Positions 9,562-20,931 of a stretch of 64,000 nucleotides of DNA are shown here, piece by piece. The stretch lies in the NCBI GenBank assembly GCA_027489175.1, contig JAIYAE010000014.1, forward strand, positions 464,037 through 528,036, in the 5' to 3' direction. The notes beneath the pieces are model-generated. The model saw nothing but the letters and a program-made list of their open reading frames with translations, had not been told where the DNA came from and did not search any database. Position 1 is the stretch's first letter; the number at the start of each line of letters is the position of its first letter. The stretch comes from Rhodobacter sp. GTDB lineage: Bacteria; Pseudomonadota; Alphaproteobacteria; Rhodobacterales; Rhodobacteraceae. The position numbers were made by a program, and so were the translations under genes.

Positions 9562-9591
9562 TTGACGGGGTCAAAAAGACCCAAGAATAAC
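9562..9591 (+). promoter_or_regulatory. Candidate sigma-70 promoter of the peptide-type ABC operon
   Basis: TTGACG at 9562-9567 is followed after 18 nt by AATAAC at 9586-9591, about 40 nt ahead of the first ATPase gene. The spacer contains a small hairpin, GGGTC-AAAAA-GACCC. The surrounding 256-nt gap to the divergent argE-like gene is the most AT-rich stretch nearby. Inferred from pattern only; a second TTGACG at 9536 lacks a good partner. Confidence 0.35.
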
Positions 9592-9632
9592 AAGACCTAA
9601 CAACAAATAAGAAACGACGCGGGGAGTATTTG

Positions 9633-10656
<1,024 letters not shown>

Positions 10657-10664
<8 letters not shown>

Positions 10665-11727
10665 CGCGACCCCGCTTTCGACCAAGGGCAGCCCGCTGGT
10701 TCAGGTCGAAGGCCTGAAGATGCATTTCCCGATCTATTCGGGCATCCTGCGCCGCCATACCGGCGATGTGAAGGCCGTCGACGGTGTGTCGTTCAGCATC
10801 AACGCCGGGGAAACCCTGGGCCTCGTCGGCGAATCCGGTTGCGGCAAGTCCACCGTGGGCCGCACCCTCCTGCGGCTTTATGAGCCGACGGCCGGCCGCG
10901 TGGTGATCGACGGTGAGGATGTCGCCAGCCTCTCGCCCGAAGACCTGCGCAAGAAACGCCCGGCCATGCAGATGGTGTTTCAAGACCCGCAGGCCAGCCT
11001 GAACCCGCGGATGACCCTAAGCCGGATCATCAGCGAACCCCTTGACGAACACACCGACTGGGCCGAGGCGAAGAAGCTGGCCCGCGTGCATGAATTGATG
11101 GATGCCGTTGGCCTGAACCGCCGCTTTGACAACCGTTTCCCGCACGAATTTTCGGGCGGGCAGCGCCAGAGGATCGGGATCGCCCGCGCCTTGGCCCTGA
11201 ACCCCAAGTTCATTGTCTGTGATGAACCGATCGCGGCATTGGACGTGTCGATCCAGGCGCAGGTGGTCAACCTCTTGGAGGATTTGCAGGAAAAGCTGGG
11301 GCTGACCTATCTGTTCATCAGCCACGATCTGTCGATGGTGCGCCACATCGCTGACCGGGTGGCGGTCATGTATCTGGGCAAGATCGCCGAGCTTAGCCCC
11401 CGCGACGCCCTCTACAGCCGCCCCTTGCACCCCTACGCCGAGGCGCTTTTGTCGGCCGTGAACGAACCCGATCCCGCGCTGGCCGCCAATCGCCGCCGGA
11501 TCATCCTGACGGGCGACGTGCCATCGCCCGCCAACCCGCCAAAAGGGTGCAACTTCTGCACCCGCTGTCCCAAGGTGATGGACATCTGCCGCACGGTGAA
11601 GCCCGACCTGATCGAGGTTGAACCGCAGCGCTTTGTCGCCTGTCACCTGTATCCGAATAACCTTGCCGCCGGATCAACCGGCGCATCCGAGGCAACAGAG
11701 CGTAACCAACAAGGAGTAACCCGATGA
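10657..11727 (+). CDS. Peptide/dipeptide ABC transporter ATPase (OppF/DppF type)
   Basis: The second ATPase of the importer, 356 residues. It has Walker [11 protein letters not shown] loop [14 protein letters not shown], signature [15 protein letters not shown], Walker [13 protein letters not shown] and H loop FISHDLSM. The [16 protein letters not shown] start and the C-terminal PHPYAEALL and cysteine motif (CNFCTRCPK) fit OppF/DppF. It pairs with the preceding OppD-like subunit to form the heterodimeric motor. Its reading frame overlaps the preceding gene by 8 nt, and its stop overlaps the start of the binding-protein gene (ATGA), so the operon is tightly coupled. Confidence 0.9.
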
Positions 11728-13427
11728 AACTGACAACCGCCCTGATGGGCGCCGTCGCCGCGCTGGCCTTTGCGCCCGCGGCCTTTGCCGAGCGCGGGGC
11801 TGACGGCAACGTCAACGTGCTGTACTGGCAGGCACCCTCGATCCTGAACCCCTATCTCAGCTCGGGCACCAAGGATGTCGAGGCCTCTTCGCTGATCCTC
11901 GATGGCCTGGCCGGATTTGACGAAAAGGGCGTGGTCTTCCCGCGTCTGGCAGAGTCGATCCCGACCGTTGAAAACGGCGGCATCTCGGCCGACCTGACCC
12001 AGATCACCTGGAAGCTGAAGCCCGGCCTGCTGTGGTCGGACGGCACGCCCGTCACCTCGGCCGACGCGAAGTTCACCTATGAATATTGCACCCACCCCGA
12101 AGGTGGTTGCGCGCAGGCTGCCCGCTACGAAGGCATCTCCTCGATCGAGACGCCGGACGATCTGACCATCGTCATCACCTTCGCCGCGCCGAAGCCGAAC
12201 CCCTACACCGCCTTCGTCGGCGGCACCTCGCCCATCCTGCAGGCGGCGCAGTTCGCCAACTGCCTCGGTGCGGCAGCCTCGACCTGCACCGAGCAGAACT
12301 TCAAGCCGATCGGCACCGGCCCCTTCATGGTCACCGACTTCAAGGTCAATGACGTTGTGACCCTGGCTGCCAACCCGAACTACCGCGATCCGGCCAAGCC
12401 CGCTTTCGCCACGATGACGCTGAAAGGCGGCGGCGACGCTGCAGCAGCAGCCCGTGCCGTGCTGGAAACCGGCGAATTCGACTATGCCTGGAACACCCAG
12501 ATCAACCCCGAACAGCAGATGCAGATGGCGGCCGCCGGCAAGGGCGTGCTCTTGAACGGCTTCGGCACGCTGGTTGAGCGGATCGAGATGAACCAGACCA
12601 ACCCCTCGCCGGACCTTCCGGAAGGTGAGCGGTCGACCACCAAGCATCCGCACCCGTTCCTGACCGACATCCGCGTGCGCAAAGCGCTGTCGATGGCGAT
12701 TGACCGGCAGATCTTGGTCGACATCGGCTATGGCGCTGCAGGTCGTCCGACCTGCAACCTGGTGCCCGCGCCGGAACTCTTCGCCTCGCCGAACACCGAC
12801 TGCCTCGTGCAGGACATGGAAGGCGCCAAGGCCCTCCTGGAAGAAGCCGGCTGGGTTGACGCCGATGGCGACGGCATCCGTGAGAAGGACGGCATGCCGC
12901 TGAAGATCCTCTACCAGACCTCGACCAACCCGGTCCGTCAGGACTTCCAGGCGGTCATCAAGGATTGGTGGACCGAGCTTGGCGTGGACGTCGAACTGAA
13001 GAACATCGACGCGTCGGTCTTCTTCGGCGGCGATGCGGGTTCGCCCGACACGTTCCAGAAGTTCTATGCGGACGTGGAAATGTACGCCAACAACTTCGAC
13101 GGCACCGACCCGGAACCCTATCTGGCGCAGTACAAGTGCGACAAGATCCCGGGCCCGGAAAACCAGTGGCAGGGCGAAAACATCAACCGCTTCTGCGACC
13201 CGGCCTATGACGCCCTGGTCGACGAGCTGTCGAAGACCTCGGACATGGCCAAGCGCGGTGAAATCGCGATCCGCCTGAACGAAATGCTGACGAAAGACAC
13301 CTACATCGTGGTTCCGCTGGTGGACCGCGGCCGTCTGTCGGCAGCTTCGAACACCCTTGGCGGCGTGGTCCTGAACACCTGGGACACCGAGCTGTGGAAC
13401 GCGCAGGACTGGTTCCGCGTGAAGTGA
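11724..13427 (+). CDS. Periplasmic substrate-binding protein, SBP family 5
   Basis: A 567-residue solute-binding protein of the peptide/nickel family (SBP_bac_5). The N terminus [20 protein letters not shown] is a classic Sec signal with cleavage after AFA. Conserved blocks include [21 protein letters not shown] near residue 35, the [23 protein letters not shown] motif, [11 protein letters not shown], and [12 protein letters not shown] near 320. Such proteins capture oligopeptides, but also amino-acid conjugates, opines or aromatic compounds, and deliver them to the permeases encoded downstream. Its position between ATPases and permeases is unusual in order but complete. Two strong hairpins follow the stop codon and may stabilise this part of the mRNA. 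Confidence 0.9.
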   Translation: MKLTTALMGAVAALAFAPAAFAERGADGNVNVLYWQAPSILNPYLSSGTKDVEASSLILDGLAGFDEKGVVFPRLAESIPTVENGGISADLTQITWKLKPGLLWSDGTPVTSADAKFTYEYCTHPEGGCAQAARYEGISSIETPDDLTIVITFAAPKPNPYTAFVGGTSPILQAAQFANCLGAAASTCTEQNFKPIGTGPFMVTDFKVNDVVTLAANPNYRDPAKPAFATMTLKGGGDAAAAARAVLETGEFDYAWNTQINPEQQMQMAAAGKGVLLNGFGTLVERIEMNQTNPSPDLPEGERSTTKHPHPFLTDIRVRKALSMAIDRQILVDIGYGAAGRPTCNLVPAPELFASPNTDCLVQDMEGAKALLEEAGWVDADGDGIREKDGMPLKILYQTSTNPVRQDFQAVIKDWWTELGVDVELKNIDASVFFGGDAGSPDTFQKFYADVEMYANNFDGTDPEPYLAQYKCDKIPGPENQWQGENINRFCDPAYDALVDELSKTSDMAKRGEIAIRLNEMLTKDTYIVVPLVDRGRLSAASNTLGGVVLNTWDTELWNAQDWFRVK

Positions 13428-13437
13428 TCTGAACGGT

Positions 13438-13488
13438 AGGATGGGCAGTATTGCCCATCCTGCGGGCGGGGGCCAACCGGCCCCCGCC
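13438..13488 (+). repeat. Tandem intercistronic hairpins between binding-protein and permease genes
   Basis: Two perfect hairpins lie back to back in the 102-nt gap. The first pairs AGGATGGGCA (13438-13447) with TGCCCATCCT (13452-13461) around a 4-nt loop. The second pairs GGCGGGGGCC (13465-13474) with GGCCCCCGCC (13479-13488) around AACC. No T-run follows either stem, so they are more likely mRNA 3-prime stabilisers or partial terminators, which would favour expression of the binding protein over the permeases. Confidence 0.6.
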
Positions 13489-13529
13489 ACCCCCCTTCCC
13501 CGCAGACTGTTGATCCGAGGCGCCCGCCC

Positions 13530-14537
13530 ATGCTCACCTTCACGCTGAGACGGCTACTTCTGGCCATCCCGACGCTTCTGTTGATCAGTCTGGTCATTTT
13601 CCTGCTGGTGGACCTTGCCCCCGGCAGCCCCGCATCGGAAATCCCGCTGACCGTGCCACCGGAAGTGCGGATGAAGATCCTTGAGGCGCTGGGGGTCAAC
13701 GAACCGCTGCACATCCGCTATCTTCTTTGGCTGAAGCAGTTCTTCTGGGTCGAACCGCTGAACGGCTTCGACGCCATCTTCGGCACCAACTACGCCGAGG
13801 GGATGCAGCGCATCATCAGCTACCAAAGCCGCAGCCCGGTCTTCCCGCTGATCGGCGAGCGCCTGCCCCAGACCCTGACGGTGATCGGCACCGCCTATCT
13901 GGTCGGCGTACTGATCGCGCTGCCGATCGGGATCTATTCGGCCTACAAGCAGTATTCCCTCTTTGACCAGTTCGGCACGATGTTCGCGATGATCGGCTTT
14001 TCGGTCCCGACCTTCTTCACCGGCACCCTCTTCATCATCATCTTCGCGGTCTGGCTGGGCTGGTTTCCGACGAAGTACGACACCACGCTTGAGGTGACGG
14101 ATTGGGACAGTTTCCTGACCCAACTTCGCCAGATGGCAATGCCGGTGATGGTGCTGGGCCTGGCCAACGCGGCGGCTATCAGCCGCTACATGCGGTCCTC
14201 GATGCTGGAGAACATGAGCCAGGACTACGTGCGCACCGCCCGCGCGAAGGGGATGGACGAACGGACCGTGGTCTTGAAACACGTCCTGCGCAACTCGCTG
14301 ATCCCTGTCGTCACCGTCATCGCGCTGGGCATCCCGTCGATCTTTGGTGGGGCCATCATCACCGAGAACCTCTTTGGCGTGAACGGCATCGGCTCGGCGC
14401 TGATCCAGGCCATCCGGGGCAATGACCTGCCGATGGTGCAAACGCTGGCCTTCATCTTCGCCATCCTGATCGTGGCCTTCAACCTGATTGCCGACCTTCT
14501 CTACGGCATGCTTGACCCGAGGATCCGCTATGACTGA
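13530..14537 (+). CDS. Peptide-type ABC transporter permease (DppB/OppB)
   Basis: A 335-residue inner-membrane permease with about six membrane segments, the first at residues 7-30 directly after MLTFTLRRLLLAIPTLLL, a standard DppB start. The coupling helix is seen in ARAKGMDERTVVLKHVLRNSLIPVV and the C terminus has the GGAIITENLFGVNGIG and LLYGMLDPRIRYD blocks. A periplasmic loop of about 60 residues after the first helix (PLTVPPEVRMKILEALGV and on) is normal for the family. It forms the channel together with the next gene, which overlaps it by 8 nt. Confidence 0.9.
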   Translation: MLTFTLRRLLLAIPTLLLISLVIFLLVDLAPGSPASEIPLTVPPEVRMKILEALGVNEPLHIRYLLWLKQFFWVEPLNGFDAIFGTNYAEGMQRIISYQSRSPVFPLIGERLPQTLTVIGTAYLVGVLIALPIGIYSAYKQYSLFDQFGTMFAMIGFSVPTFFTGTLFIIIFAVWLGWFPTKYDTTLEVTDWDSFLTQLRQMAMPVMVLGLANAAAISRYMRSSMLENMSQDYVRTARAKGMDERTVVLKHVLRNSLIPVVTVIALGIPSIFGGAIITENLFGVNGIGSALIQAIRGNDLPMVQTLAFIFAILIVAFNLIADLLYGMLDPRIRYD

Positions 14538-15441
14538 CAGCACATCCGCCGTCGCCCCTCCGGAAAGCTTTCGGGGTGCGGTCTGGGCGCAGTTCCGCAA
14601 ACATAAAGGTGCGGTCTTCGGGCTGATCGTCCTGGGCCTGTTGATCGTGTTTTCGGTCATCGGGCCGCTGGTCTGGAACCCCGAAAAGCTGACCGTGGTC
14701 GAGGCGCTGAAAAGCAAGAACCTTGGGCCAAGCCTGACGCATCCCATGGGCACCGACCAGCTGGGCCGTGACCAGATGCAGCGCATGATGGCGGCGGGCA
14801 AGGTCAGCCTTGCGGTGGGCTTTGTGGCCATGATCATCGCCATCTTCCTTGGCACGCTGATCGGCGTCCTTGCGGGCTACTTCAAGCGGCTGGATGGCCC
14901 CTTGATGCGGCTGACCGACATGTTCCTGGCGCTGCCGCTGATCCCGCTCCTCCTGGTCATGGTGATGCTTTTCCGCGATGACCTGTCGCGCGCGATGGGG
15001 CCGGAAATGGGCGCTTTTGTCCTGATCGTCTTTGCCATCGGCGTCACCAGTTGGATGCATGCTGCGCGCATCGTCCGGGGTGAGGTGCTGGCGCTGAAAG
15101 AGCGGGAATATGTGCTGGCGTCACGCTCCATCGGGGCGACGCCGCGCCGGGTGATCCTGCGCCACATCCTGCCGAACGTCGTGTCCCCCGTGATGGTGGC
15201 GGCGACGCTGGGCGTGGCCGAGGCGATCATCACGGAATCGGTGCTGTCCTTCCTTGGCCTTGGCTTTCCGCCGGACTTCCCGACCTGGGGGCGGCTGTTG
15301 TTCGAAGGGCTGGAATACATGCAACTGTACCCGGAACGGGTGATCTTCCCGGGCCTTGCCATTTCGTTGACCGTCCTTAGCGTCAATTACATCGGTGACG
15401 GTCTGCGCGACGCCCTCGACCCGCGCATCCGCGGCCGCTAA
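14530..15441 (+). CDS. Peptide-type ABC transporter permease (DppC/OppC)
   Basis: A 303-residue permease with the OppC N-terminal region (FRKHKGAVFGLIVLGLLIVFS) followed by HPMGTDQLGRDQMQRMM, a family hallmark, and five more membrane segments. The cytoplasmic coupling helix is REYVLASRSIGATPRRVILRHILPN, and the protein ends GLRDALDPRIRGR as expected. The ATG at 14530 begins the conserved sequence and overlaps the preceding permease gene. It completes a five-gene importer. Its stop codon overlaps by 4 nt the stop of the convergent gene on the other strand. Confidence 0.9.
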   Translation: MTDSTSAVAPPESFRGAVWAQFRKHKGAVFGLIVLGLLIVFSVIGPLVWNPEKLTVVEALKSKNLGPSLTHPMGTDQLGRDQMQRMMAAGKVSLAVGFVAMIIAIFLGTLIGVLAGYFKRLDGPLMRLTDMFLALPLIPLLLVMVMLFRDDLSRAMGPEMGAFVLIVFAIGVTSWMHAARIVRGEVLALKEREYVLASRSIGATPRRVILRHILPNVVSPVMVAATLGVAEAIITESVLSFLGLGFPPDFPTWGRLLFEGLEYMQLYPERVIFPGLAISLTVLSVNYIGDGLRDALDPRIRGR

Positions 15442-16307
15442 TCGGCGAACCGGTAGGCCAGCGCGGAGATCCGCCCCCGCCAATAGGGTTTTGCCTCCTC
15501 GGGCAAGGCCCAGGCCACCTCACCCGTCATCGGGACCATCATGCCGTCCTGACGGCGATAGTCGGACCAGCGCCCCTCCCACGGGGTGGGGACGATTGCC
15601 CCGCCCACCGTGCGCCCCCGCGCCTCGGCCCGGACGCTGGCGATCAGGCCGTCCGGCGCGAAGCGAAAGGTCAGCCGGACGCTCACCGTGCCATCGGTGA
15701 TGGTGGCAAGGGCACTTTGGTCATCAATCGCCGACCACTTTACCCCCTGCCCCGGCAGCAGCGCGGTCGGGTACCAGGCGGCCTCCGCCAGCCAGCGCAG
15801 AAGCTCGCCTTCCGCGATGTCAGGGGTGCCGCGCATCTCGGTCAGTTTCACCAGCCCGAACAGTGCCGGGATCAGGATGCCATCGCCGGCCACATAGGCG
15901 TCATGCACCCGGACTGGCAGGCCCGGAGCCATGCGGATCGTGCCGTCCCAGACAAAGCCGGGGCGCTGGATTTCCACCCATTGCGAGGATGCGAAGGGTT
16001 TCCAGTTATCCGCCCCTTCCCCCATGTTGAAGGTCCCCGCATGCGACAGGGTGACACCTGCCACCAAGCGCTGGCCCGGCGTCAGCGCCGCGCGAAAGAA
16101 GCGCTGAACCGGTGGCGGCAGGCCCGCAAGGCTGGCCGGATCATAGCGCCCCGCCAAGGGCCTGCGCGCCGCCGCAAGATCAGCGACCAGCGCCGCCGTC
16201 CGCTGCTGCCAGCGCCATCCGCCGTAAAGCGCCAGCACCGCCCAGAGCGCCAGCAGCGCCGCCAGCGCCACGAAACCCCATTTTATCCAGACCATTGCTG
16301 CCTCCAT
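15438..16307 (-). CDS. Conserved membrane-anchored protein (DUF6544-like)
   Basis: A 289-residue protein with a single N-terminal membrane segment (about residues 8-28) and a soluble domain predicted outside the cytoplasm. Recognisable conserved stretches are PPPVQRFFRAAL, HAGTFNMGEGADNWKPF, GFVWDGTIRM, GLPVRVHDAYVAG and the C-terminal GEVAWALPEEAKPYWRGRI. These resemble a family of uncharacterised proteins I know as DUF6544/DUF6920; the label is from memory. No catalytic motif is evident. A second ATG at 16295 would also give a good start. It converges tail to tail with the permease gene with a 4-nt overlap. Confidence 0.6.
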   Translation of the reverse strand: MEAAMVWIKWGFVALAALLALWAVLALYGGWRWQQRTAALVADLAAARRPLAGRYDPASLAGLPPPVQRFFRAALTPGQRLVAGVTLSHAGTFNMGEGADNWKPFASSQWVEIQRPGFVWDGTIRMAPGLPVRVHDAYVAGDGILIPALFGLVKLTEMRGTPDIAEGELLRWLAEAAWYPTALLPGQGVKWSAIDDQSALATITDGTVSVRLTFRFAPDGLIASVRAEARGRTVGGAIVPTPWEGRWSDYRRQDGMMVPMTGEVAWALPEEAKPYWRGRISALAYRFAD

Positions 16308-16367
16308 CTACAGATGGGGGCATCATGGCAGACATCATGGACGCAGCGCCTTGACCAAGCGCAAAGG

Positions 16368-17651
16368 TCAGTGCAGCGCCTTGCGCACCCGGCGGACCAT
16401 CAGCCAGACAAGGCCCACCACCGGCAGCACCAGTGCTGCGGTCAGGGTTTCCTTGCTCATGTGAAAGGCCTGCGCCAACGGATAGGCAAGGTAGGACGCA
16501 AGACTGACCGCATAGTAGCTGATCGCAACGACCGACAGCCCTTCGACCGTGCGCTGCAGGCGCAGTTGCAGATCGGCGCGCTTGTCCATGCTTTCCAAGA
16601 GCTTCTGGTTCTGCGCCGACCGTTCCACATCCACCCGCGTGCGCAAAAGTTCCGCCGCCCGCTGCGCCCGGTCCGCCATGGACTGGAGCCGCCCTTCAGC
16701 CGACTTCACCGTCCGCATCGCCGGATCATACCGGCGCATCATGAATTCGGCAAAGGTCTGGCGGCCTTCGATCCGCGTCTCGCGCAGGACCTGAATCCGC
16801 TGGTTCACGATCGCCTCATAGGCTGCCGTCGCCCCGAACCGGAACGAGAAATGCACCGCCAGGCTTTCCAGTTCGGCCGAGATGGTCAAAAGGTCATGCA
16901 AGGCCGCCTCTGGCGCGGGCTCGGCGTTGTCCAGGCCTTCGACCAGCCCGGAAAGCCGCGGGTCCAGCGCGTTCAACCGGGTCGACAGATCGCGCGACCG
17001 CATCAGCCCCAGCATCGACATGGCGCGGTAGGTCTCGATCTCGCACAGGCGCTGGACGATCCGGCCCACCCGGCGGGTCCCGGTGCCCGGCTTGACGAAG
17101 ACGGCAAAGCGCATGTGTCCGGCGGGGTCGATCCGGAAATCGCCGGCAATGATCGCGGCCCCGTCCACCACGCGGCTGACCGCCAGGCTTTCAGGCACGA
17201 ACCATTCATCGAGATGCGCAAAAAGCGTCTCTTCCGACTCTGGCATCGCCTCGATCCGGATCAGGACCGAGGTCAGGCGCTTGCCCGGGGCGGCGGCAAG
17301 CCATTCTTCGGGCAGGATCTCAGCCTCGGCCGGGTCAAAGGGGCGCTTGGACAGCCCGCGCGAAAAGGCGGTGTAGGTCACAAACTCGGTATGGCTTTCC
17401 CATTTCAGGTCCGACCGGCCGATCGGCCCCTGAAAATGCGTGGCCCCCGGCTGCGGATGGGCCGACCCGTGCCGATCCAAGAGCGCATGGAGATGGGCGA
17501 GGTCCTTGCTGCGGTCCCGGTTGACGGCGGCGAAGGGTTCCTTGATCGCGACATAGACCGCGGTCGACGGCACCTCAAGCGCCGGAAACGGGCGCGCGTG
17601 CAGCTCGTTCACAGTGGCATAGCGAAGCGGATGGTCTGAGATCGGGGGCAT
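16368..17651 (-). CDS. DUF3422 family membrane-anchored protein
   Basis: A 427-residue protein. The N terminus HPLRYATVNELHARPFPAL is the signature of DUF3422. The middle is charged and helical (residues 290-360 look like coiled coil, including RLQSMADRAQRAAELLRTRVDVERSAQNQ), and two membrane segments lie near the C terminus (about 375-395 and 403-420), ending in a basic tail. The topology resembles CorA-like transporters, with a large cytoplasmic domain before two C-terminal helices, but no GMN motif is present. Function unknown. Confidence 0.75.
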   Translation of the reverse strand: MPPISDHPLRYATVNELHARPFPALEVPSTAVYVAIKEPFAAVNRDRSKDLAHLHALLDRHGSAHPQPGATHFQGPIGRSDLKWESHTEFVTYTAFSRGLSKRPFDPAEAEILPEEWLAAAPGKRLTSVLIRIEAMPESEETLFAHLDEWFVPESLAVSRVVDGAAIIAGDFRIDPAGHMRFAVFVKPGTGTRRVGRIVQRLCEIETYRAMSMLGLMRSRDLSTRLNALDPRLSGLVEGLDNAEPAPEAALHDLLTISAELESLAVHFSFRFGATAAYEAIVNQRIQVLRETRIEGRQTFAEFMMRRYDPAMRTVKSAEGRLQSMADRAQRAAELLRTRVDVERSAQNQKLLESMDKRADLQLRLQRTVEGLSVVAISYYAVSLASYLAYPLAQAFHMSKETLTAALVLPVVGLVWLMVRRVRKALH

Positions 17652-17772
17652 GCGGGGCCTTTGGCTTACGTCCCGCCAGAGGTAGGCCGCCTACCCCCGG
17701 CTTGCCAGCGAAATGCTAGGATACATGGGTATGCCGTGCCCCCTGTTGCAGTTTCGCTGAAGGGGGCCGCGC

Positions 17773-17796
17773 GGGGCGGGCATCACTGCCCACCCC
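17773..17796 (-). terminator. Hairpin downstream of pntB
   Basis: On the minus strand, GGGGTGGGCA pairs with TGCCCGCCCC around GTGA, a 10-bp stem with one G-U pair. It lies 20 nt beyond the pntB stop, where a terminator is expected, but no T-run follows, so intrinsic termination is uncertain. Confidence 0.4.
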
Positions 17797-17815
17797 GAAG
17801 GCGTTTTGCAGCCGA

Positions 17816-19249
17816 TCAGTCGATCAGCGGCAAGAGAGCATCCAGCGACTTCTTGGCGTCGCCGTAGAACATCCGGGTGTTCTCTTTGTAAAAGAGCGGG
17901 TTTTCGATCCCCGAATACCCCGTGCCCTGCCCGCGCTTGGACACGAACACCTGCTTGGCCTTCCAGCATTCCAGCACCGGCATCCCGGCGATGGGGCTGT
18001 TCGGGTCTTCCTGCGCTGCCGGGTTCACGATGTCGTTCGAGCCGATGACGATGGCGACGTCCGTCGAGGGGAAGTCCTCGTTGATCTCGTCCATCTCCAG
18101 CACGATGTCGTAGGGCACCTTCGCTTCGGCCAGAAGCACGTTCATGTGGCCGGGCAAGCGGCCTGCCACCGGGTGGATCGCAAAGCGCACGGTCTTGCCC
18201 TTGGCGCGCAGTTTGCGGGTCAGTTCGGAAACCGACTGCTGCGCCTGCGCCACCGCCATCCCGTAACCAGGGATGATGATGATGCTGTCGGCATCGTTCA
18301 GGGCTGCGGCCACGCCTTCGGTGTCGATGGCGATCTGTTCGCCGACTACCTCCATCGCGGGGCCGGTGGTGCCACCGAAACCGCCGAGGATGACGGATAT
18401 GAACGACCGGTTCATCGCCTTGCACATGATGTAAGACAGGATCGCACCCGACGAACCGACCAGCGCGCCGACCACGATCAGCAGGTCATTCGACAGCGAA
18501 AAGCCGATCGCCGCTGCCGCCCAGCCAGAATAGCTGTTCAGCATGGAGACGACGACCGGCATGTCCGCCCCGCCGATTCCCATGATCAGGTGATAGCCGA
18601 TGAAGAGGGCCGCCACCGTCATCGCGATCATCGCAAGCGAGGACCCCGTCTGCAGGTAGATCACCAGCATGACCAGCGAAATCACCGCCGCCGCCGCGTT
18701 CAACAGATGCCCGCCCGGCAGCTTCTTGGCCTTGCCGTCAACCTTGCCGGCCAGCTTGCCATAGGCGATCACCGACCCGGTGAAGGTCACCGCACCGATG
18801 AAGATGCCAAGGAAAGTTTCGACCCGCAGGATGCTGATCTCAACCCCCGACTTGTGGGCCACCGTCGCCGCAAAGCCGTCCAGGAGCGCCCGCGCCGCTT
18901 CGTCCATCCCGGCCACGCGGACCAATTCGATATGCGTGTTGAAGCCGATGAACACCGCCGCAAGGCCGACCAGTGAGTGCATGGCAGCCACAAGCTGCGG
19001 CATCTCGGTCATCTGGACCCTTTGGGCCACGACCCAGCCGATGGCGCCGCCGACGGCGATCATTACAAGGCTGATCAGCCAGTTGCCCGCGCCAGGCCCA
19101 TAAAGCGTGGCCGCCACCGCCAGCGCCATGCCGACGATGCCATACCAGACCGCGCGCTTGGCGCTTTCCTGGCCGGAAAGCCCCCCAAGCGAGAGGATGA
19201 AGAGGACCGCTGCAACGACGTAGGCGGCCGTGGTGAATCCGTAATCCAT
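17816..19249 (-). CDS. pntB: NAD(P) transhydrogenase subunit beta
   Basis: A 477-residue integral membrane subunit of the proton-translocating transhydrogenase, which uses the proton gradient to make NADPH from NADH and NADP+. The first 270 residues hold about eight to nine membrane helices; the C-terminal NADP(H)-binding domain III is clear from [15 protein letters not shown] (dinucleotide loop), [32 protein letters not shown] and [20 protein letters not shown]. The ATG at 19249 follows AAGGGG; the longer frame upstream reads through the pntA stop region and is rejected. It lies 10 nt after pntA and forms one operon with it. Confidence 0.95.
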   Translation of the reverse strand: MDYGFTTAAYVVAAVLFILSLGGLSGQESAKRAVWYGIVGMALAVAATLYGPGAGNWLISLVMIAVGGAIGWVVAQRVQMTEMPQLVAAMHSLVGLAAVFIGFNTHIELVRVAGMDEAARALLDGFAATVAHKSGVEISILRVETFLGIFIGAVTFTGSVIAYGKLAGKVDGKAKKLPGGHLLNAAAAVISLVMLVIYLQTGSSLAMIAMTVAALFIGYHLIMGIGGADMPVVVSMLNSYSGWAAAAIGFSLSNDLLIVVGALVGSSGAILSYIMCKAMNRSFISVILGGFGGTTGPAMEVVGEQIAIDTEGVAAALNDADSIIIIPGYGMAVAQAQQSVSELTRKLRAKGKTVRFAIHPVAGRLPGHMNVLLAEAKVPYDIVLEMDEINEDFPSTDVAIVIGSNDIVNPAAQEDPNSPIAGMPVLECWKAKQVFVSKRGQGTGYSGIENPLFYKENTRMFYGDAKKSLDALLPLID

Positions 19250-19259
19250 GACGCGCCCC

Positions 19260-20831
19260 TTACGACTTCTGGAACATGGCAAGCATGCGCCGGGTGACCA
19301 TGAAGCCACCGAAAATGTTGATCCCGGCCATGAAGACCGACAATGCGGCCAGAATGACGACGAGCCAGTTGCCCGACCCGATCTGCATCAGCGCGCCCAG
19401 GATGATGATCGACGAAATCGCATTCGTGACCGCCATCAACGGCGTGTGCAGGCTGTGGCTGACATTCCAGATCACCTGGAAGCCAACAAAGACCGACAGC
19501 ACGAAGACGATGAAGTGGCTCATGAAGCTGGCGGGGGCGTAAAGCCCTGCAAGAAGCATCAAGCCGCCCCCGACCACCAGGAGACCCACCTGATTGCGGG
19601 TCTGCGCCTTGAAGGCTGCAACCTCGTTGGCCCGGCGCTCCTCTGGGGTCAGTTCCTTGACCTTTTCCTTCGGCTTTGCCGCCGCAATCGCCGCAATCTT
19701 CGGCGGGGGCGGCGGATAGGTCACCGCGCCGACATGCGCCACGGTGGCACCGCGGATCACGTCATCCTCCATGTTGTGCAGGATCACGCCATCCTTTTTC
19801 GGCGTCAGGTCCGTCAGCATGTGGCGGATGTTGGTGGAATAAAGCGTGCTCGACTGTGCAGCCATCCGGCTGGGGAAATCGGTGTAGCCGACGATGGTCA
19901 CACCATTGTCGGTCACGATCTTCTGGTCCGGCACCGTCAGGTCGCAGTTCCCGCCGCGTTCGGCCGCAAGGTCGACGATGACCGATCCCGGTTTCATCAG
20001 CTTGACCATATCCTCGGTCCAAAGCTTCGGCGCCGGGCGGCCCGGGATCAGGGCGGTGGTGATGACGATGTCCATCTCCGGCGCAAGCTCACGGAACTTC
20101 GCGAGCTGCTTTTCGCGGAATTCCGGGCTGGAGGGGGCGGCATAGCCACCGGTCGCGGCACCGTCTTGCGTCGCCTCAAACTCCAGGAACACGAAATTCG
20201 CGCCCATCGATTCGATCTGTTCGGCCACCTCGGGGCGCACGTCGAAGGCGTGGACGATGGCACCAAGGCTGACGCTGGTGCCGATGGCCGCAAGCCCGGC
20301 GACGCCAGCGCCGACGATCAGCACCTTGGCGGGCGGCACCTTGCCTGCCGCCGTCACCTGACCGGTGAAGAAGCGGCCAAAGTTGTTCCCGGCCTCAATC
20401 ACCGCGCGATACCCGGCGATGTTGGCCATCGACGACAGCGCGTCCATCTTCTGCGCACGGCTGATCCGGGGGACCATGTCCATCGCGACCACGGTAAGGT
20501 TCTTTTTCGCCGCTGCTTCCAGAAGCTCGGGGTTCTGGGCGGGCCAGAAGAAGCTGATCAGCGTCTGCCCCTCAGCCAGGGTGCTCAGTTCGGCCGCTTC
20601 CGGCCCTCGCACCTTGACGATCACGTCCGAGGCGGCAATCACCTCAGCCGCCGTCGGCAGCACGGTCACCCCGGCGGCGGTGTAAAGCGCGTCCGAAAAG
20701 CCCGCCTTCATGCCTGCGCCGGACTGGATGCAGGCGCTATGGCCCAGCTTGGCCAGTTGGGTGGCCGAATCCGGCGTCATCGCCACCCGGTTCTCGCCCG
20801 GAAAAACCTCTGTCAGTGCCCCGATTTTCAC
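19260..20831 (-). CDS. pntA: NAD(P) transhydrogenase subunit alpha
   Basis: A 523-residue subunit with the NAD(H)-binding domain I at the N terminus and membrane helices at the C terminus, so the single-chain alpha form rather than the split pntAA/pntAB arrangement. It begins [19 protein letters not shown]; the NAD fold shows [22 protein letters not shown] near residue 170 and [15 protein letters not shown] after it. Residues 370-390 are a Pro/Lys-rich linker ([19 protein letters not shown]) before three to four hydrophobic helices. A GTG start at 20831 fits the family N terminus and has GGGAG about 10 nt upstream; the ATG 48 nt further out adds residues not seen in the family. Confidence 0.93.
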   Translation of the reverse strand: MKIGALTEVFPGENRVAMTPDSATQLAKLGHSACIQSGAGMKAGFSDALYTAAGVTVLPTAAEVIAASDVIVKVRGPEAAELSTLAEGQTLISFFWPAQNPELLEAAAKKNLTVVAMDMVPRISRAQKMDALSSMANIAGYRAVIEAGNNFGRFFTGQVTAAGKVPPAKVLIVGAGVAGLAAIGTSVSLGAIVHAFDVRPEVAEQIESMGANFVFLEFEATQDGAATGGYAAPSSPEFREKQLAKFRELAPEMDIVITTALIPGRPAPKLWTEDMVKLMKPGSVIVDLAAERGGNCDLTVPDQKIVTDNGVTIVGYTDFPSRMAAQSSTLYSTNIRHMLTDLTPKKDGVILHNMEDDVIRGATVAHVGAVTYPPPPPKIAAIAAAKPKEKVKELTPEERRANEVAAFKAQTRNQVGLLVVGGGLMLLAGLYAPASFMSHFIVFVLSVFVGFQVIWNVSHSLHTPLMAVTNAISSIIILGALMQIGSGNWLVVILAALSVFMAGINIFGGFMVTRRMLAMFQKS

Positions 20832-20931
20832 TGTCGTCTCCCACTTCTGTGGCCTGCGCCATAAACCAGCCCGCTGCATCTATCATTGCGCAACAATATT
20901 TCAAACCCCAGTTATGGTGTTTCCGCCTGAT

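Noticed and set aside
11643..13490. Long minus-strand open frame opposite the binding-protein gene
   Set aside because: Antisense shadow; the plus-strand translation is an unambiguous SBP family 5 protein with a signal peptide.
15717..17639. Very long plus-strand open frame (640 codons) opposite the DUF6544-like and DUF3422 genes
   Set aside because: It is the high-GC antisense shadow of two genes with clear family motifs; its translation is Arg/His/Gln-rich without any domain.
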